DNA of 64,000 bases from Humulus lupulus (lineage: Eukaryota; Streptophyta; Magnoliopsida; Rosales; Cannabaceae), in NCBI RefSeq assembly GCF_963169125.1, contig NC_084800.1, forward strand, positions 143,092,397 to 143,156,396, given 5' to 3'. Shown piece after piece: positions 61,424-64,000 of the stretch. How positions within the stretch are numbered: the first letter of the stretch is position 1; every line of letters starts with the position of its first letter. Position numbers and translations under genes: made by a program. The notes beneath the pieces were generated by a model. The model was not told the DNA's origin. It did no database searches and saw only the letters and a list, made by a program, of their open reading frames with translations.

Positions 61424-63603
61424 TGTAGCGTCCCAAATTTGCTAATAAGGCTTAGGGCCTTGATTAGCATGCCTGGAAGGCAATAAGTGATTTATTATTA
61501 TAATATGTGTATTTGTATGAGAATGGGATTAGAGATGCATGTTTAGGTGAATTAAATAAGCATGTGGGCCCCGTTTGGTTATTAGGGGCATGTTTGTAAT
61601 TTTAGCCATTTTAGGGCATAAATGTGATAATTGTAATAATTGTGATATACTTGTGATACATCTGTGTTGCACTATCCGAGACAATCCTAGGGAGCGGTGA
61701 GCTAGAAAGTCACAACGGGGTCGAATACCTGACTCAGGGTGAGTCGAGGGGTATTTCGAGCGTTAGGCGTTTTATGGGGTTATCGGGTTATGGAAATAAA
61801 TATTTGGAGATATATTTTAGGTTAGAATGTTTAGGAGGGAATATTGGGGAAATTTACCATTTTGCCCTCGGGGACGTTTCTGGCACCCTGAGCCTTTGGG
61901 ATAACCTTAGAAACTTAAGTAAAATAAAACAAAACCAAAGAAGCTTTTAGAAAATTAGAAACAGACGCTCTTTCTTCCTCTCTCTCTTGAAGTTTTCTCC
62001 CTTTGTAAACTTGGAGCATTTTGGTGGAATCCAACCAAGGATTAAGGATTTTGAACTGGGATTTTGGGAGCTAGAAGCTTGGAGCTTAGGGAACTAATCT
62101 AGGGGTTCAACTCAGCTCAAGGTAAGCTCTTAACTTAGTGAATAGTATTGAATTGCTACTAGTATTTTAGAGTTTGCATGTGAGTTAAGATAAGAATTGC
62201 TCTTGATTATATGGGTGAGTTTTGGGGATAATTTCTGCTGGGTTTTGCTGCTAGGATTACTCTAGAAATGTTGTGATGATTGAGTGGGATTATTAGGTTG
62301 ATTTTGGGGTAAATTGGCTGGGTTTTCGTGGTAAAAATGGAGGATTTTTCTGGGTTCGAAGGGTCTGGCCGCGTTATTGTTCTTGCTGAGCTGCGGCCCT
62401 CTCAAACAGATTGGAGGCCAAGTAGAGGGGCGGGTCGCGGCATGCCCTAGCTTGGGTTGCGGTGCACCTACCCTGTTCTAGGGTTGGAGGTCTCTGGTTG
62501 TGGGCGGGCTGCGACATGGCCTCATGGGGCTGCGGCGCTTAGTGCATTTTTGGGCTTTAAAGAGGTTTTAGGCTTAGAATCCAAAAGTTAAGGCTCAGGA
62601 TGGCTTTTATCACCCTGATTGATTGAGTTCAAGGTTCCAGAGACGAGAATTATGATCCAAAGTTATTTAATGAATTATAACATGATGGATGGATATTGTT
62701 GGTGCATTGTGACTAGTGTTTCAGCGAGGCTCGGACTAGGGGACTGTGCTCGGGACATCGATGCTTGGAAAGCTTAGGACACAGGTAAGAAAACTGTTGT
62801 ACCCATAGGGCAGGGCGAGGCCCTATAGTTTGTGTTGTAGGGCGTAGCCCCATTGATTGTGTTTATACGTGTTAAAATACTTGTTAAGTATGCTATGTGT
62901 GCATATATGTGAATGTATGGCAAGAGTCGGGAACAGCGAAGGCCGAGAACGGTGAGGGCCGGGAACGGCGAAGGCCAATAACGGCAAGGGTGAGTACGAC
63001 AAGGGGTTGGGAGCAGCAATAAGCACGCGGAGTGCGAGTTCCCAGGGTGAGACTCTATTGGATACCTGGGATATCCTTACGGTGTAGACCGCGAACCCAG
63101 GGCCTGGTAAAGTGCCTGTGACGGCATGACCATACGTGTTTAGCCAGTTGCCTGTTTGTTTATATACTGATTAATGATTATGCATATGTTATTTGATTGT
63201 GAGGGGTTTTCTTGCTGGGCTTTGGCTCAGTGGTGTTCTATGGTGCAGGTAAAGGCAAGGGGAAGGTCAACCAACCATGAGTACGGAGAGCATGAAGCGA
63301 CGAGTACATGTTTGGCATGCCTGGCTTCCACGTCCAGGAGTATTTTGGGAGATAGTTGTACTAAACCTAGATTTTATCGTTTAGCCGACTTTAATTATAT
63401 TTTTGAGTTGTAAATATTTTTAAACAGTATTTTGGGATCCCAAATGTTAAATGCTTTACGATTTCCAATGAAAGGAATTATTTTCAAAGTATAAGACTCT
63501 GTTTATGGTTTAATTACACTTTTGTCCTAAATCCTCGGTTAGCGAGTTAATTGCACATTTCCAAACTCACTTAGTGACGACTCTAAGGAAGTAGGGCATT
63601 ACA
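61424..63603 (+). repeat. Tekay 5' LTR
   Basis: 2180 bp, TGTAGCGTCCC to GGGCATTACA. Donor-like sites at 62122, 62785 and 63249; GC module about 62365-62540; TTTGGGATCCCAAA at 63431-63444, 159 bp from the end. Confidence 0.93.
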
Positions 63604-63606
63604 ACT

Positions 63607-63618
63607 TGGTATCAGAGC
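63607..63618 (+). other. Primer-binding site, initiator Met-tRNA type
   Basis: TGGTATCAGAGC four bases after the LTR end. Confidence 0.92.
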
Positions 63619-63911
63619 AATCCAAGGTTCATGGTTTCTGGAGATTGACCGAACTTGTACGCTCACTATTAATGACAAGCTTGACTCAGGGTTGGTTGGT
63701 AATGATTGACTTATATGCTTGACTCATATAGAGCATGATGAATGAGTTAACATATGCATGATGCCAGGACATGGCCCGTTGAGTGTTATGTGCTATTTGT
63801 ATGTTTTGTGGGTTGTTGTTTATGGTTGGCTGATGTGATTTGGGAGGTGGTTTTGGATGTTGCTATCATGCCTGATGAGCAGCGTCGTTGATTGTAGGCA
63901 TATTTGTTGAG

Positions 63912-64000
63912 ATGCCTCGAAAATCAGCTAGACTCCGTGGCAGTAGGGTCGAGGATGACAACCAGGGTCAGCACCCTCCACCTGCCCTACAGAATTGGCA
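63912..64000 (+). CDS. Tekay Gag, N-terminal part, cut by the window edge
   Basis: The ATG at 63912 starts MPRKSARLRGSRVEDDNQG, a basic leader of Gag matching the copy at 36492, and remains open to the end of the window (29 codons). Gag packs the element RNA into virus-like particles in the cytoplasm. Codon 20 is CAG here and TAG in the other copy, so the start choice is supported by both. Confidence 0.8.
   Translation, partial: MPRKSARLRGSRVEDDNQGQHPPPALQNW

Larger units (their letters stand above)
61424..64000 (+). mobile_element. Tekay element, 5' end only, continues beyond the window
   Basis: Full 5' LTR, Met-tRNA PBS, leader and gag start, inserted in the gag start of the minus-strand element (ATAAC precedes it). 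The leader holds the unoccupied version of the site used by the solo LTR at 34067-36330. The start of this copy is free of the gag stop found at 36549, so it could be a better-preserved element. Confidence 0.92.

Noticed and set aside
1..64000. CRISPR arrays, operons, tRNA or rRNA genes
   Set aside because: Repeats are LTR-derived or short tandem units without spacers; no cloverleaf or rRNA segment was recognised by eye. A tRNA scan would settle the tRNA point.

Overview
The window is nuclear DNA from a flowering plant, almost certainly a eudicot. The evidence is AT-rich spacers, GT-AG introns, a class I trehalose-6-phosphate synthase fragment, and a dense pile of plant LTR retrotransposons (Ty3/gypsy Tekay and Tat, Ty1/copia Angela/Tork-like) plus CACTA transposon ends. 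The LTR families look like ones seen in Cannabaceae (Cannabis/Humulus), but that is an impression, not a result. There are no bacterial genes, operons or CRISPR arrays.

Left part (1-9.5 kb): three exons of trehalose-6-phosphate synthase (149-3681). One intron is split by an antisense Tekay solo LTR, and an antisense copia solo LTR lies further downstream. The TPS exons that should follow are not seen. A CACTA transposon end abuts the next element at about 9.49 kb.

Copia and Tat block (9.5-28.3 kb): a nearly full-length but decayed copia element (truncated 5' LTR, gag remnant, pol, 3' LTR) sits inside a Tat element. The Tat remnant keeps the C-terminal half of pol, a long antisense gene (TATA box, leader intron, four coding exons, about 805 codons) and its 3' LTR. 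It is followed by a fragment of a second, related antisense-type ORF, a Tat LTR plus antisense-gene promoter in the opposite orientation, and a CACTA-like subterminal region.

Gene-poor spacer (28.3-31.66 kb): AT-rich, with one unrecognised minus-strand ORF.

Tekay block (31.66-64 kb): a complete Tekay element (31691-45667, target duplication GTAGT) is inserted in an older copia LTR. It carries two nested antisense solo LTRs. To its right, a minus-strand Tekay element (about 46.1-61.4 kb) is split by a plus-strand solo LTR, a copia element, a second solo LTR, and finally the 5' end of another plus-strand Tekay element that runs off the window.

Most of the coding decay is in-frame stop codons that fit C-to-T or G-to-A transitions, with few frameshifts, as expected for long-silenced, cytosine-methylated elements. 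Structures worth a second look are the antisense gene in the Tat element, splice-donor-like sites held at constant spacing in every Tekay LTR, an LTR hairpin whose two arms changed together, and a TPS splice-acceptor change with an in-frame substitute 6 nt downstream.
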